Shown here piece by piece: positions 27,654-35,769 of a stretch of DNA of 64,000 nucleotides. The notes beneath the pieces are model-generated. The model worked only from the letters and a program-made list of their open reading frames with translations. It searched no databases and was not told the origin of the DNA. The translations under genes and the position numbers were made by a program. The DNA comes from Georgenia sp. SYP-B2076 (GTDB taxonomy: Bacteria > Actinomycetota > Actinomycetes > Actinomycetales > Actinomycetaceae): assembly GCF_003991205.1 (NCBI RefSeq), contig NZ_RXOZ01000007.1, forward strand, positions 1 through 64,000. The letters are read 5' to 3'. Every line of letters starts with the position of its first letter. Positions within the stretch are counted from its first letter, which is position 1.

Positions 27654-28969
27654 GCGGTCACCCCCATCGTCGCGACGAGCCGGGCCAGCTGCTCCCACGA
27701 CTGCGCGGCGGGCACGATGTCGTCCATGCCCTGGCGCAGGAAGGCGTCGATGGCGGCGGCGTGGTTGACGGCGGCGTCCACGCGCGGGTTCGAGCCGGCC
27801 ACGTACGCGCCGACGTCGAGGAGGTCCTGCGCCTGGCGGCGGGCGGCCAGCACGGTGCGCAGCGTCGTCGCGAGGCGCCGCTGCTCCGACGAGGTCACCC
27901 GGGACGCCACCCGGGAGACGGAGGCGACGGCGTCCACGGACGGGAAGTGGCCCTCGACGGCGAGCTTGCGGTCGAGCACCACGTGCCCGTCCAGGATGGA
28001 GCGGGCGGCGTCGGCGATGGGCTCGTTGTGATCGTCGCCATCGACGAGGACGGTGTAGATGCCGGTGACCGAGCCCGTGGTCCCGGTCCCGGCGCGCTCG
28101 AGCAGCTGGGCGAGCATCGAGAACGTCGACGGCGGGTAGCCGCGGGTGGCGGGCGGCTCGCCGACGGAGAGCCCGATCTCGCGCTGCGCCATCGCCGCGC
28201 GGGTCAGGGAGTCCATCATGAGCACGACGTCGGCGCCGGTGTCGCGGAAGTGCTCCGCGATGCGGGTGGCCGTGAACGCCGAGCGCAGCCGCACCACGGG
28301 TGGCTCGTCGGAGGTGGCGACGACGACGACGGACCGGGCCAGCCCCTCGGGGCCCAGGTCGTCCTCGAGGAACTCGCGGACCTCACGGCCGCGCTCCCCC
28401 ACCAGGGCGATGACGTTCACCTGCGCCTCGGTACCCCGCGCGATCATCGACAGCAGCGAGGACTTGCCCACTCCGGAGCCGGCGAACAGGCCAATGCGCT
28501 GCCCGCGCCCGACCGTGACGAGCGTGTCCAGCACCCGTACGCCCAGCTCGAGCGGGGTGTCCACCCGGGCGCGGTCCAGCGCGGAGGGGGCGTGCCCGGC
28601 CACCGGCACCTGCTCGGTGGCACCCAGCGGCCCCCGCCCGTCGATGGGCCGGCCCAGGCCGTCGAGCACCCGGCCGAGCAGCCCGGGACCCACCGGCACG
28701 GTCAGCGGATGACCGCTCGAGCGCACGGGCGCGCCGATGCGCAGCCCGTCCAGGGGCCCCAGCGGCATGCACTTGGCGACCGCCTTGTCCAGGGCCACGA
28801 CCTCCGCGCCCACGACGTGCCTGCCCCCGTCGATGCCCACGAGGTCCCCGACGGCGCAGGGCAGGCCCGCGATCTCGACGGAGAGCCCGACCACGGAGCG
28901 CACCGTGCCGACCCGCTGCGGGGCGGCGGTGGCGAGGGTGCGGGCCCAGGCGGGCGTGGCGGTGAGCAC
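27650..28969 (-). CDS. fliI: flagellum-specific ATPase FliI
   Basis: 439 residues. Walker A is at about 163-171 (AGSGVGKSS), Walker B is DVVLMMDSLTR, and the signature ATRGYPPSTFSMLAQLLERAG is present. FliI unfolds and delivers export substrates to the gate. It begins with GTG right after the fliH stop and overlaps fliJ by 4 bases. Confidence 0.96.
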   Translation of the reverse strand: MLTATPAWARTLATAAPQRVGTVRSVVGLSVEIAGLPCAVGDLVGIDGGRHVVGAEVVALDKAVAKCMPLGPLDGLRIGAPVRSSGHPLTVPVGPGLLGRVLDGLGRPIDGRGPLGATEQVPVAGHAPSALDRARVDTPLELGVRVLDTLVTVGRGQRIGLFAGSGVGKSSLLSMIARGTEAQVNVIALVGERGREVREFLEDDLGPEGLARSVVVVATSDEPPVVRLRSAFTATRIAEHFRDTGADVVLMMDSLTRAAMAQREIGLSVGEPPATRGYPPSTFSMLAQLLERAGTGTTGSVTGIYTVLVDGDDHNEPIADAARSILDGHVVLDRKLAVEGHFPSVDAVASVSRVASRVTSSEQRRLATTLRTVLAARRQAQDLLDVGAYVAGSNPRVDAAVNHAAAIDAFLRQGMDDIVPAAQSWEQLARLVATMGVTA

Positions 28970-29677
28970 CTAGCGCACCTCCAGCGCCGCGCGGGCGCGC
29001 TCGACGGCGGCGCTGATGCGGGCGTCGAGGTAGCCATCGGTGAGGTCGCTGATGGCGTCGCCGCGGGCGAGGGCGGGGTCGGCCGCGAGCTCGACGCCGG
29101 CGGGGATGTCCAGCTCGCCCGGGTGGGCCTCGATGAGGGCGCGGACCTGGGCGTGGTCCTCGGGGCTCAGGCGCACGCGCACGACGTCGGCCTCGCCCTG
29201 GACGGTCAGGGCCCGCAGCAGGGCCGCGCGGGCGGACGTCTCGCCGGTGGCAAGCTCGACGCCGAGCACGGCCTGGGCGAGCTCGAGGGCGCCGTGGCGC
29301 ACCTCGGTCAGGGCGGCGTCGACGACGGGCGCCGTGCGCCGGCGCGCCGCGGACGCGGCCTGGGCCAGCGCGGCCAGGGCGGCCTCGGCCTCCGCGGTGC
29401 GGTGCTGCGCGCGGGCGGCCTCGGCCGCCGCGACGCGGGCGGCCTCGGCGGCGGCGGCCTGGGTGGCCGCGCGCATGCCCGACGCCCAGCCCGCGGCGTA
29501 GCCGGAGGCGTACCCGTCGGCGCTCGCCGCGGAGACGCTCACGGACTCGACGCTCGCGGGGGTGAAGGTGACCGGGCCCGCCGAGGGGGCTGCGCCGTCG
29601 GGCAGGCGCGCCGGCACCGCGGAGAGCGAGGCGGGCGCGGCCAGGACGAACCCGGACCGGGCGGCGTCAGGAGACAT
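28970..29677 (-). CDS. fliH: flagellar assembly protein FliH
   Basis: 235 residues starting MSPDAARSGFVLA; the start overlaps the fliG end by 11 bp. The N-terminal half contains a GxxxG-like run (GYASGYAAGWASGM), typical for FliH, then a long Ala-rich helix. The C-terminal half resembles the FliH/V-ATPase-E domain. It regulates FliI and links it to the C ring. Confidence 0.9.
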   Translation of the reverse strand: MSPDAARSGFVLAAPASLSAVPARLPDGAAPSAGPVTFTPASVESVSVSAASADGYASGYAAGWASGMRAATQAAAAEAARVAAAEAARAQHRTAEAEAALAALAQAASAARRRTAPVVDAALTEVRHGALELAQAVLGVELATGETSARAALLRALTVQGEADVVRVRLSPEDHAQVRALIEAHPGELDIPAGVELAADPALARGDAISDLTDGYLDARISAAVERARAALEVR

Positions 29678-30686
29678 AGTCGTCCTCGCCGTCGCGGCGG
29701 ATGACGATCTGGCCGCTCTCCTCGAGCGTGCGGATGGCGTTGACGATCTGCCCGCGGGCCTCCTGCACCTCGGAGAGGCGGATCGGGCCGGACATCGACA
29801 TCTCCTCGGCGAGGTTCTCCCGGGCCCGCTCGGACAGGTTGCGCCGCGTCTTGTCCGAGACGGTGGTCGGCGCGCCCTTGAGGGCGACGGCGAGGGTGGC
29901 GATGTCGACCTGGCGCAGCACGAGCTGCACCGCGCGGTCATCGAGCAGCACGATGTCCTCGAAGGTGAACATCATGCCGCGCACCTGCTCGGCGAGCTCG
30001 GAGTCGAGCTCGCCGAGGCTCTCGATGATCTGCTTCTCGGTGCCGGGGTCGGCGCGGTTGAGGATCTCCACCAGGGGCTGCACGCCGCCGACGGCGGTCA
30101 TGTCGCCTGGGGTCAGGACGTTGGTGGCCTTGCGCTGGATGTTGTCCGCGACGATGGAGACCACCTCCGGGGACGCCCGCTCCATCAGGGCGATGCGGTG
30201 GGCGACGTCGGTGCGCAGCGCCGGCTCCAGCCCGGTGAGGATCGCCGAGGCCCGGTCGGGGCGCAGGTGCGCGAGCACGAGCGCCATGGTCTGGGGGTGC
30301 TCGCCGGAGATGAGGGACTGGACCTGGCGGGCGTCGGCGTGCTGGAGGAAGTCGAAGGGCTGCCCCGCCATCAGCGTGCTGAGCCGGTCCATGACGCCGG
30401 CGGCCTTGTCGGCGCCGAAGGACGCCTCTAGGAGCCGCTGGGCGTACTCGAGGCCGCCGTGGCCGACGGTCGGCTGGCCGGTGGTGACCTGCCGGTGGAA
30501 CTCGCGCACCACGGAGTCGGCGGTGGTCGCCGGCACGTCGTCCATGCGGACGATCTCCGCAGTGATCTCCTCGACCTCCTGCTGGCTGAGCTCGGCGAGC
30601 ACCTTGGCGGCCCGCTCGTGCCCGAGCTGGAGGAGCACGACGGCGGCCTTCTGCGCGCTCGTCAGCGTCCCGGCGGCCACGCTCAT
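29667..30686 (-). CDS. fliG: flagellar motor switch protein FliG
   Basis: 339 residues. The start MSVAAGTLTSAQKAAVVLLQLG overlaps the fliF stop by 4 bases (ATGA), which decides against an ATG six codons further upstream. The middle domain has SGEHPQTMALVLAHLRPDRASAIL and the C-terminal domain MMFTFEDIVLLDDRAVQLVLRQVD, with the charged residues that contact MotA. It sits on the MS ring made by FliF. Confidence 0.96.
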   Translation of the reverse strand: MSVAAGTLTSAQKAAVVLLQLGHERAAKVLAELSQQEVEEITAEIVRMDDVPATTADSVVREFHRQVTTGQPTVGHGGLEYAQRLLEASFGADKAAGVMDRLSTLMAGQPFDFLQHADARQVQSLISGEHPQTMALVLAHLRPDRASAILTGLEPALRTDVAHRIALMERASPEVVSIVADNIQRKATNVLTPGDMTAVGGVQPLVEILNRADPGTEKQIIESLGELDSELAEQVRGMMFTFEDIVLLDDRAVQLVLRQVDIATLAVALKGAPTTVSDKTRRNLSERARENLAEEMSMSGPIRLSEVQEARGQIVNAIRTLEESGQIVIRRDGEDDYVS

Positions 30687-32245
30687 CGGCGCACCGCCAG
30701 CCACTCGCGCAGCTGCTTCGCGACGGCGCGTGGGTCGTCCGCGGCCAGGTCCGCCAGCTCGGCGCGCACGGCGTCGGCGGCGCTGGTGACCTGGGGCACC
30801 GGGGCGGGCGCCGCGGGCAGGAACGCGGTCTCGTCCATGGGCAGCTCCTCGCCGATCTGGGTGGCCTCGAGCAGCTGGAGCTCGCGCAGGTCGATCTCCT
30901 CGCGCCGCTCACGCCGCGCCCGGCGCACCGCGATTGCGATGAGCAGCACGACGACGAGCACGACGGCGGCGATGATCCCCTGGCGCAGCAGCGCGGCCTG
31001 CCGGTCCGCGGCGGCGGCGTCCTCCGCGGCGGCGAGCGCGGCGGCGGCGGCGTCGGCGGCCGAGGTGTCGAACGCCATGCGGGAGACCTCCACGACGTCC
31101 CCGCGGGCGACGTCGATACCCGCGGCGGCGGTGACCATCCGCTCGAGGTCGGGCAGGTTGAGCCCGGCGCCGGCCTGGGCGTCCACGACCACGGAGACCG
31201 ACTGGCGGGCCACCCCGCCGGGGGCCACGTCCGTCTGCTCGGTCACCTTGTTCACCGAGTTGTTCAGCACCTGGTCCTCCTTGGTGTAGCTGCCGTCGGC
31301 GCCGTTGCCGTTGGGGACGGCAATGTTGTCCGGGCCCAGGACCCCGCCCACCGCGGCGCCGCCGCCGGTGTACTCCTCTTTGGAGGTGGACTCCGACAGC
31401 GGCGGCGCGCCGTTCGCGGGGGTGAACGTCTCGGTGGTGCGGGCGGTGGAGTCGCGGTCGAACTCGGCCTGGACGCTGACCACGGCGTTGCCCGGTCCCA
31501 CGACCCGGTCGAGCATGCCCTGGACCTGGGCGGCGACGCCGTCCTCGTAGTCGGTGTCTGAGCCGACCGCGCCGTCGGCCCCGGTGGCCGAGAGGACCTT
31601 GCCGTCGGCGTCGATGACGGAGACGCCGCCGGGCTCCATGTCCGGGATGGAGGAGGACACGAGGTTGACCACGGCCTCGACCGCGTTGGTGTCCATCGTC
31701 TTGCCCTGCTGCAGCTTGACGAAGACGGACGCGGTGGGCGCGACGGCCCGCTCGACGAAGACGCTCTCCTGGGGCAGGGCGAGGTGCACGGTGGAGGCGG
31801 CGACGCCGTCGATCGCCCCGATGGTCTTGGCGAGCTCACCCTCGAGGGCGCGCTGGTAGGTGACCTGCTGCTGGAAGTCGGAGCTGGTCATGCCCATGTT
31901 GTCGAGGAGGGAGTACCCGTCCTTGGAGGTGGGCAGGCCGGTGGCGGCGAGCGAGATGCGCAGGTCGTAGAGCTGGTCGGCGGGGACCAGGACGGTGCCG
32001 CCGCCCTCGGCGAGCTCGTAGGGCACGCCGTCGGCCTGGAGCTGGTCGACGACGGCGCTGGCGTCCTCCGCCGAGAGGTTGGTGAACACCGGGCTCATCG
32101 TCGGCTTGGACGCCCACGAGTACAAAGCGGCCCCGCCCAGGACGAGGACGGCCAGGCCGATGGCGACGAGGGTGCGCTGGGGCAGGGAGAACTGGTCCCA
32201 GACTGCTTTGAGGCGGCCGAAGAACCCGCTGACGGCTGCGGGCAT
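30683..32245 (-). CDS. fliF: flagellar MS-ring protein FliF
   Basis: 520 residues with a membrane helix near each end (about 26-44 and 424-441) and the large extracytoplasmic ring-building domains between them. Recognisable segments are MSPVFTNLSAEDASAVVDQL, TYQRALEGELAKTIGAIDGV and LALPQES. The C-terminal cytoplasmic tail binds FliG. It overlaps fliE by one base (TGATG). Confidence 0.96.
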   Translation of the reverse strand: MPAAVSGFFGRLKAVWDQFSLPQRTLVAIGLAVLVLGGAALYSWASKPTMSPVFTNLSAEDASAVVDQLQADGVPYELAEGGGTVLVPADQLYDLRISLAATGLPTSKDGYSLLDNMGMTSSDFQQQVTYQRALEGELAKTIGAIDGVAASTVHLALPQESVFVERAVAPTASVFVKLQQGKTMDTNAVEAVVNLVSSSIPDMEPGGVSVIDADGKVLSATGADGAVGSDTDYEDGVAAQVQGMLDRVVGPGNAVVSVQAEFDRDSTARTTETFTPANGAPPLSESTSKEEYTGGGAAVGGVLGPDNIAVPNGNGADGSYTKEDQVLNNSVNKVTEQTDVAPGGVARQSVSVVVDAQAGAGLNLPDLERMVTAAAGIDVARGDVVEVSRMAFDTSAADAAAAALAAAEDAAAADRQAALLRQGIIAAVVLVVVLLIAIAVRRARRERREEIDLRELQLLEATQIGEELPMDETAFLPAAPAPVPQVTSAADAVRAELADLAADDPRAVAKQLREWLAVRR

Positions 32246-32559
32246 CAGGCCTGCATCCGCATGATCTCGTTGAACGCGTCAACGGCCTTGTTGCGCACCG
32301 CCGCGGTCAGCTCCAGGGCCACCTGGGCCTCGGTGGCGGCGATCGTGTAGGCGTGGACGTCCTCGAGCTCGCCGGTCACGGCCTGGACGGCGAGGCCGCT
32401 GGAGGTGGCCTGGCGGGCGGAGAGGCCCTCGATGGCGCCGGCGAGGGAGGCGCCGAAGGCGGTGCCGCCGTCGCCGGAGCGCTGGCCCGGCTCGAGGGCG
32501 TCGGTGAGGTAGCCGGTGGGGGCAACGCCGGAGAGGCCGCCGATGGCGGGGATGGACAT
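32245..32559 (-). CDS. fliE: hook-basal body protein FliE
   Basis: 104 residues. The C-terminal half (LEDVHAYTIAATEAQVALELTAAVRNKAVDAFNEIMRM) is the FliE signature and ends as the family does. FliE joins the MS ring to the rod. It overlaps both flgC and fliF by one base. Confidence 0.94.
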   Translation of the reverse strand: MSIPAIGGLSGVAPTGYLTDALEPGQRSGDGGTAFGASLAGAIEGLSARQATSSGLAVQAVTGELEDVHAYTIAATEAQVALELTAAVRNKAVDAFNEIMRMQA

Positions 32560-32960
32560 CAGCTCTTCCCGATCTGCAGGGCCGCGGTGTAGGTCTCCTT
32601 GGCGCGGTCCACCACGGCCGCACTGGCCTGGTAGCCGCGCTGGGCCATGATCAGCTGCGTCATCTGGCTGGCCATGTCGATGTCCGGGTAGCGCACGTAG
32701 CCGTCGGCGTCCGCGAGCGGGTTGCTGGGCTCGTGCACGAGGCGGCCCTCGGCGTCGCCGAGCTCGATCCCGGCGACCTCGACGCCGCCCTCGTCGCCGT
32801 AGTCCATGGCCTGCGCGACGACGTAGCGGGCCTGGAACACCGGGTCGGTGGTGGCGGAGGCGTTGTTCATGTTGGCGAGGTTGTCGCTGACCGCGTCGAG
32901 CCACTTGCGGTGGACGGTCATGCCGGTGCTCGCGATGCCGATCGCGCCGAAGGTGGTCAT
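32559..32960 (-). CDS. flgC: proximal rod protein FlgC
   Basis: 133 residues with the rod signature at the N-terminus (FGAIGIASTGMTVHRKWLDAVSDNLANMNN) and the C-terminal YPDIDMASQMTQLIMAQRGYQASAAVVDRAKE. Standard length for FlgC. One-base overlaps with flgB and fliE. Confidence 0.95.
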   Translation of the reverse strand: MTTFGAIGIASTGMTVHRKWLDAVSDNLANMNNASATTDPVFQARYVVAQAMDYGDEGGVEVAGIELGDAEGRLVHEPSNPLADADGYVRYPDIDMASQMTQLIMAQRGYQASAAVVDRAKETYTAALQIGKS

Positions 32961-33301
32961 CAGTTCGTCCTCAGCGCGGTGCGGATGGAGGTGAAGGAGC
33001 CGTCGATGGAGCGGGTGGCGACCTGGTAGCGCAGGTTGGTGTCGATGTTCGACAGCGTCTCGGTGTCGAGGTTGACGTTGTTGCCGTCGGTGCGGGTGGG
33101 CTCGAGCGAGCGGTCCACGCGGGCGGTGACCGCGCCGCTGCCGCCGGCCACGGCGTCCGCGAGGGCGTCTTCGAAGGAGACCCGGCCGGCGAGGAAGCCG
33201 GGGGTCTGGACGTTCGCGATGTTGTCGGCGATGACGCGCTGGCGCAGCGCGAGCGCGTCGAGCGCGCTCTTCATCGCCACCGTGCTCACGGAGTCGAACA
33301 T
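32960..33301 (-). CDS. flgB: proximal rod protein FlgB
   Basis: 113 residues starting MFDSVSTVAMKSALDALALRQRVIADNIANVQTPGF, the usual FlgB beginning. A TTG seven codons upstream would add residues but has no better ribosome-binding site. First gene of the large rod/hook/export operon, about 80 bp downstream of a sigma-28-type promoter and directly after two GGA-loop hairpins. Confidence 0.93.
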   Translation of the reverse strand: MFDSVSTVAMKSALDALALRQRVIADNIANVQTPGFLAGRVSFEDALADAVAGGSGAVTARVDRSLEPTRTDGNNVNLDTETLSNIDTNLRYQVATRSIDGSFTSIRTALRTN

Positions 33302-33337
33302 GCCGGGTTGGGCCCCATCCAACTAGCGGGTGTGTTC

Positions 33338-33375
33338 GGCCGGTCCGTGGCCTGCTACGTGAGCGATCCGTGCTC
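33338..33375 (-). promoter_or_regulatory. two ACGGA-loop hairpins in the flgB leader
   Basis: As minus-strand RNA, GAGC-ACGGAUC-GCUC is followed by GGCC-ACGGACC-GGCC. Both are 4-bp stems with a seven-base loop starting ACGGA; the GGA triplets are 23 bases apart. A further GGA (UUGGAUGG) occurs just before the start codon. The first hairpin begins at the expected 5' end of the transcript. The arrangement parallels the flbD leader, with different stem sequences. Confidence 0.65.
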
Positions 33376-33383
33376 GTCAGTCC

Positions 33384-33410
33384 TCATCGGCAGGGTGTTG
33401 GCGCAGGTGA
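33384..33410 (-). promoter_or_regulatory. sigma-28-type promoter of the flgB operon
   Basis: On the minus strand TCAC, 15 bases, GCCGATGA. Same boxes and spacing as before cheA, flbD, fliC and flgN. It would drive flgB through flgE. Confidence 0.78.
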
Positions 33411-33462
33411 GAGATCGATGAGGGGGAAATCCCATCGATACTCAACCGTGATTATTGGGGGC

Positions 33463-33801
33463 TCAGCCGGCCATGTCGACGTAGACGGGGCGGGCGGGAC
33501 CGTTGGCGCGCATGGCCTGGACGGCGCGCGCGTGCCGCCGGCTCAGGCGGGCGGCCTCGGTGACCTGCCGGGCTACCTCCATCTGACGCGCGAGGAGGGT
33601 CTCCGCGCGGGTGCGAAGCTCGGCCGGGAGCGGGCCGAGGTCGGTCGGGGCCTGCCAGGGGGTGGTGCGGGTGGCGAGGTGGTCGGCGTTCAGGCTGGCC
33701 TCCGCCTCAGCGACGTCGAGCTCGAGCTCGGTGAGGGCGGCGGCCCAGCGCGCGTGGAAGCCGTTGGTCTCCTCGGGCGACGGCACGGCGTCAGGCGACA
33801 C
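33463..33801 (-). CDS. small helical flagellar protein, possible FliT-like chaperone
   Basis: 112 residues from a GTG overlapping the fliS end by 11 bp. The sequence is helical (WAAALTELELDVAEAEASL, LRTRAETLLARQMEVARQVTEAARLSRRHARAVQAM) without membrane segments. In other bacteria the gene after fliD-fliS is often fliT, the FliD chaperone. Size, charge and position fit, but I see no motif that proves it. It is the last gene of the fliD-fliS group. Confidence 0.55.
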   Translation of the reverse strand: MSPDAVPSPEETNGFHARWAAALTELELDVAEAEASLNADHLATRTTPWQAPTDLGPLPAELRTRAETLLARQMEVARQVTEAARLSRRHARAVQAMRANGPARPVYVDMAG

Positions 33802-34258
33802 CGAGGTCGCCCATCGGCTGGTACCCCGTCGGGGCGCTCGCCACCGCGGCGGCGGCCCGGGCACTGGCTACTGAGCCGCCGGTCGCCGTCGTGGCGTTGG
33901 CGGCCTCGTGCCAGGCGTCGCGCAGCGGGATGAGGAGGTCGCGGCAGGCGGTCACGCGCTTGGAGCTGCGGGCGATGTTCGCGCCGACGAGCTCGGAGAG
34001 GAGGTAGCCGTAAAGGTCCATGAGTCCCCGGGCGCCGTCCCAGGCATTCAGGTCTAGGCTGCTGCGGAGCTCGTGGATGATGTCCTGCGCGTGGGTGAGC
34101 TGGGTGTTGGCATCGGCGCGGTCGTCGGCCTCAAGGGCGGCGATGCCGCGGTCCAAGTCGAGGACGAGCCGGTCATAGAGCATCGTCAGCAGCTTCGCGG
34201 GTGACGCGGTGGCGACGGACTCGGTCTTGAAGCGGTTGAGCAGGGCGGCCTGGTTCAT
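33791..34258 (-). CDS. fliS: flagellin chaperone FliS
   Basis: 155 residues with the typical SPAKLLTMLYDRLVLDLDRGIAALE and AQDIIHELRSSLDLNAWDGARGLMDLYGYLLSELVGANI segments. FliS binds the C-terminus of flagellin and prevents premature polymerization. In Bacillus it also frees FliW from flagellin during secretion, which matters for the CsrA-FliW circuit proposed here. A non-conserved Ala-rich tail follows. Confidence 0.95.
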   Translation of the reverse strand: MNQAALLNRFKTESVATASPAKLLTMLYDRLVLDLDRGIAALEADDRADANTQLTHAQDIIHELRSSLDLNAWDGARGLMDLYGYLLSELVGANIARSSKRVTACRDLLIPLRDAWHEAANATTATGGSVASARAAAAVASAPTGYQPMGDLGVA

Positions 34259-34270
34259 GATCTCCCCGGA

Positions 34271-35665
34271 TTACTTGTTCGAGTTCCATGTGGGCAGGCC
34301 GGCGAGTTGGCTGGTGAGCCAGTTCGACTGGGACTGCAGGCCGCTGAGGGTGACCTCTAGGGCCGAATAGGTGCGCTGGAGTCCCTCGCGGCGCTGCGCG
34401 AGGCGACGGTCCCACTCCTCGATCTGCTTGCCGAGGTCGGAGACCATGCCCTCCTGGGACTTGATCTTGAGGGTTAGCGTGCCGTCGATGGAGTCCGACG
34501 AGGACTTGGCCAGGTCCGCAACGCGCTGCGCGATGGCCATGGCCATCTGCTGGGTGCCGTCGGGGTCCGCGGCCATGGCCTTGTCGAACGCGGCCTGGTC
34601 GAAGGTGATGGCGCCGGAGCGGTCCAGCATAATGCCGATCTCCGACGGCGACCGGCCGCTGACGGGCATCGACGCCGCCGAGCGGACGCTGTCCGCCAGG
34701 AATCGGATGGCGGAGTCGCCGGAGAAGAGGCCGCCGGAGACCACACTGCGCCCGTCACTGCCGGTCGATGTCGTCGCCGCGGTGCGAGAGGTGATCTCGG
34801 ACAGGACCACCGAGACCGAGCCGACGACGTCGGAGACGAGCTTGCGCATGCTGTCGTTGTCCGGGGTGACCGTGAGGACCGCGGGTGCGTCCGCCGGTGT
34901 CTTGGCGGCCACGCTGACCGTCACGCCAGGGAGAACGTCGGCGAAGGTGTTGGTCGCACTCGACAGAGTGAGCGGAATCGCGGCGCCGCTGGTGGGCCAC
35001 AGGGTGATCTTGGCATCCGCGGCTTTCACGAGAGGCTTTGTCGCACCCGTTGTCGCGGCACTGTCGACGAGGCGCGCGCCTGCCGTGCCCATCCCGGCGT
35101 ACACCTCGAATGCGTTTGCCTCTCCGGTCACACCCGAGAGCTGAAGCCGGTACTCGGGTTCGGCGCCGCCCACAGCGTTGCCAACCCGGACCGCGACAGC
35201 GCTGATGCCGAGCTCAGCAGCCTTGTTGATGAGCTCGGCCATTTCGGGGGCACTGTTCCCCTTGGCCTCCAGCGTCTTGACGACTCCGCCGCGGACGACC
35301 GTGAGGACCGGGGGTGTCCCCGCTTGGGCGAGATCGACCATAGCGACCTGCCCCTTCGCGAGATTATCGACGCTGAACTCAAGCGTTGACACCGTCGCGC
35401 CGGCGGATACCCTCGCGGTCACCGCGGTCGATGACGAGGCGACCTTGTGGCCGTCCCAGGACTCCACTTTTGTTGCCTTTGCGGCGTTGGTGGCGAGCGA
35501 GGCAACCTTCGTATTGAGCGCCTGAAGTGCGGTGACGAGGATCGAGGCGTTGGCCGACTTGTTCTTTAGCAGTGTCTGCGGAGCAGACTCGATCTGCATG
35601 AGGTTGTTGATCAGCGCTGTGGTGTCCAGCCCGCTGACCAGCCCGTCGATGCCAATGCTTGACAT
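34271..35665 (-). CDS. fliD: filament cap protein FliD
   Basis: 464 residues starting MSSIGIDGLVSGLDTTALINNLMQIESAPQ, with the characteristic C-terminus (EWDRRLAQRREGLQRTYSALEVTLSGLQSQSNWLTSQLAGL). It caps the growing filament. The start is set by homology; a longer reading includes the fliC terminator region. No sigma-28 boxes lie in the 104-bp gap to fliC, so it may be reached by read-through from fliC or from a promoter that I do not recognise. Confidence 0.95.
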   Translation of the reverse strand: MSSIGIDGLVSGLDTTALINNLMQIESAPQTLLKNKSANASILVTALQALNTKVASLATNAAKATKVESWDGHKVASSSTAVTARVSAGATVSTLEFSVDNLAKGQVAMVDLAQAGTPPVLTVVRGGVVKTLEAKGNSAPEMAELINKAAELGISAVAVRVGNAVGGAEPEYRLQLSGVTGEANAFEVYAGMGTAGARLVDSAATTGATKPLVKAADAKITLWPTSGAAIPLTLSSATNTFADVLPGVTVSVAAKTPADAPAVLTVTPDNDSMRKLVSDVVGSVSVVLSEITSRTAATTSTGSDGRSVVSGGLFSGDSAIRFLADSVRSAASMPVSGRSPSEIGIMLDRSGAITFDQAAFDKAMAADPDGTQQMAMAIAQRVADLAKSSSDSIDGTLTLKIKSQEGMVSDLGKQIEEWDRRLAQRREGLQRTYSALEVTLSGLQSQSNWLTSQLAGLPTWNSNK

Positions 35666-35673
35666 CTCGTCCG

Positions 35674-35684
35674 CCTTCCGTGGG
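35674..35684 (-). promoter_or_regulatory. fliD ribosome-binding region sharing an 11-mer with the fliC leader
   Basis: CCCACGGAAGG occurs on the minus strand shortly before the fliD ATG and serves as its Shine-Dalgarno region. The identical 11-mer forms the loop and inner stem of the GGA hairpin in the fliC leader. It would place a CsrA-type ACGGA site directly over the fliD ribosome-binding site. The stem here would be only 2 bp, so structure is weak. Confidence 0.5.
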
Positions 35685-35698
35685 TCATGTGCCGGTAC

Positions 35699-35733
35699 GG
35701 CCGGCGGTGAGCGAGTCCCGCTCACCGCCGGCC
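35699..35733 (-). terminator. hairpin terminator between fliC and fliD
   Basis: GGCCGGCGGTGAGC and GCTCACCGCCGGCC form a perfect 14-bp stem with a seven-base loop, 37 bp after the fliC stop. There is no T tract, so it may stop only part of the transcripts or stabilize the fliC 3' end, which would give much more fliC than fliD mRNA. Confidence 0.85.
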
Positions 35734-35769
35734 GCGGTCATTCTGGTTGCTGGGCTCAGCCAGCGAGAA

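Noticed and set aside
27065-29704. 879-codon plus-strand open frame opposite fliI/fliH
   Set aside because: Asp/Gly/His/Arg-rich shadow of high-GC genes; the minus strand encodes clear FliJ, FliI and FliH.
33302-33322. TTG start seven codons upstream of flgB
   Set aside because: The added residues do not match FlgB proteins and the ribosome-binding site is no better.
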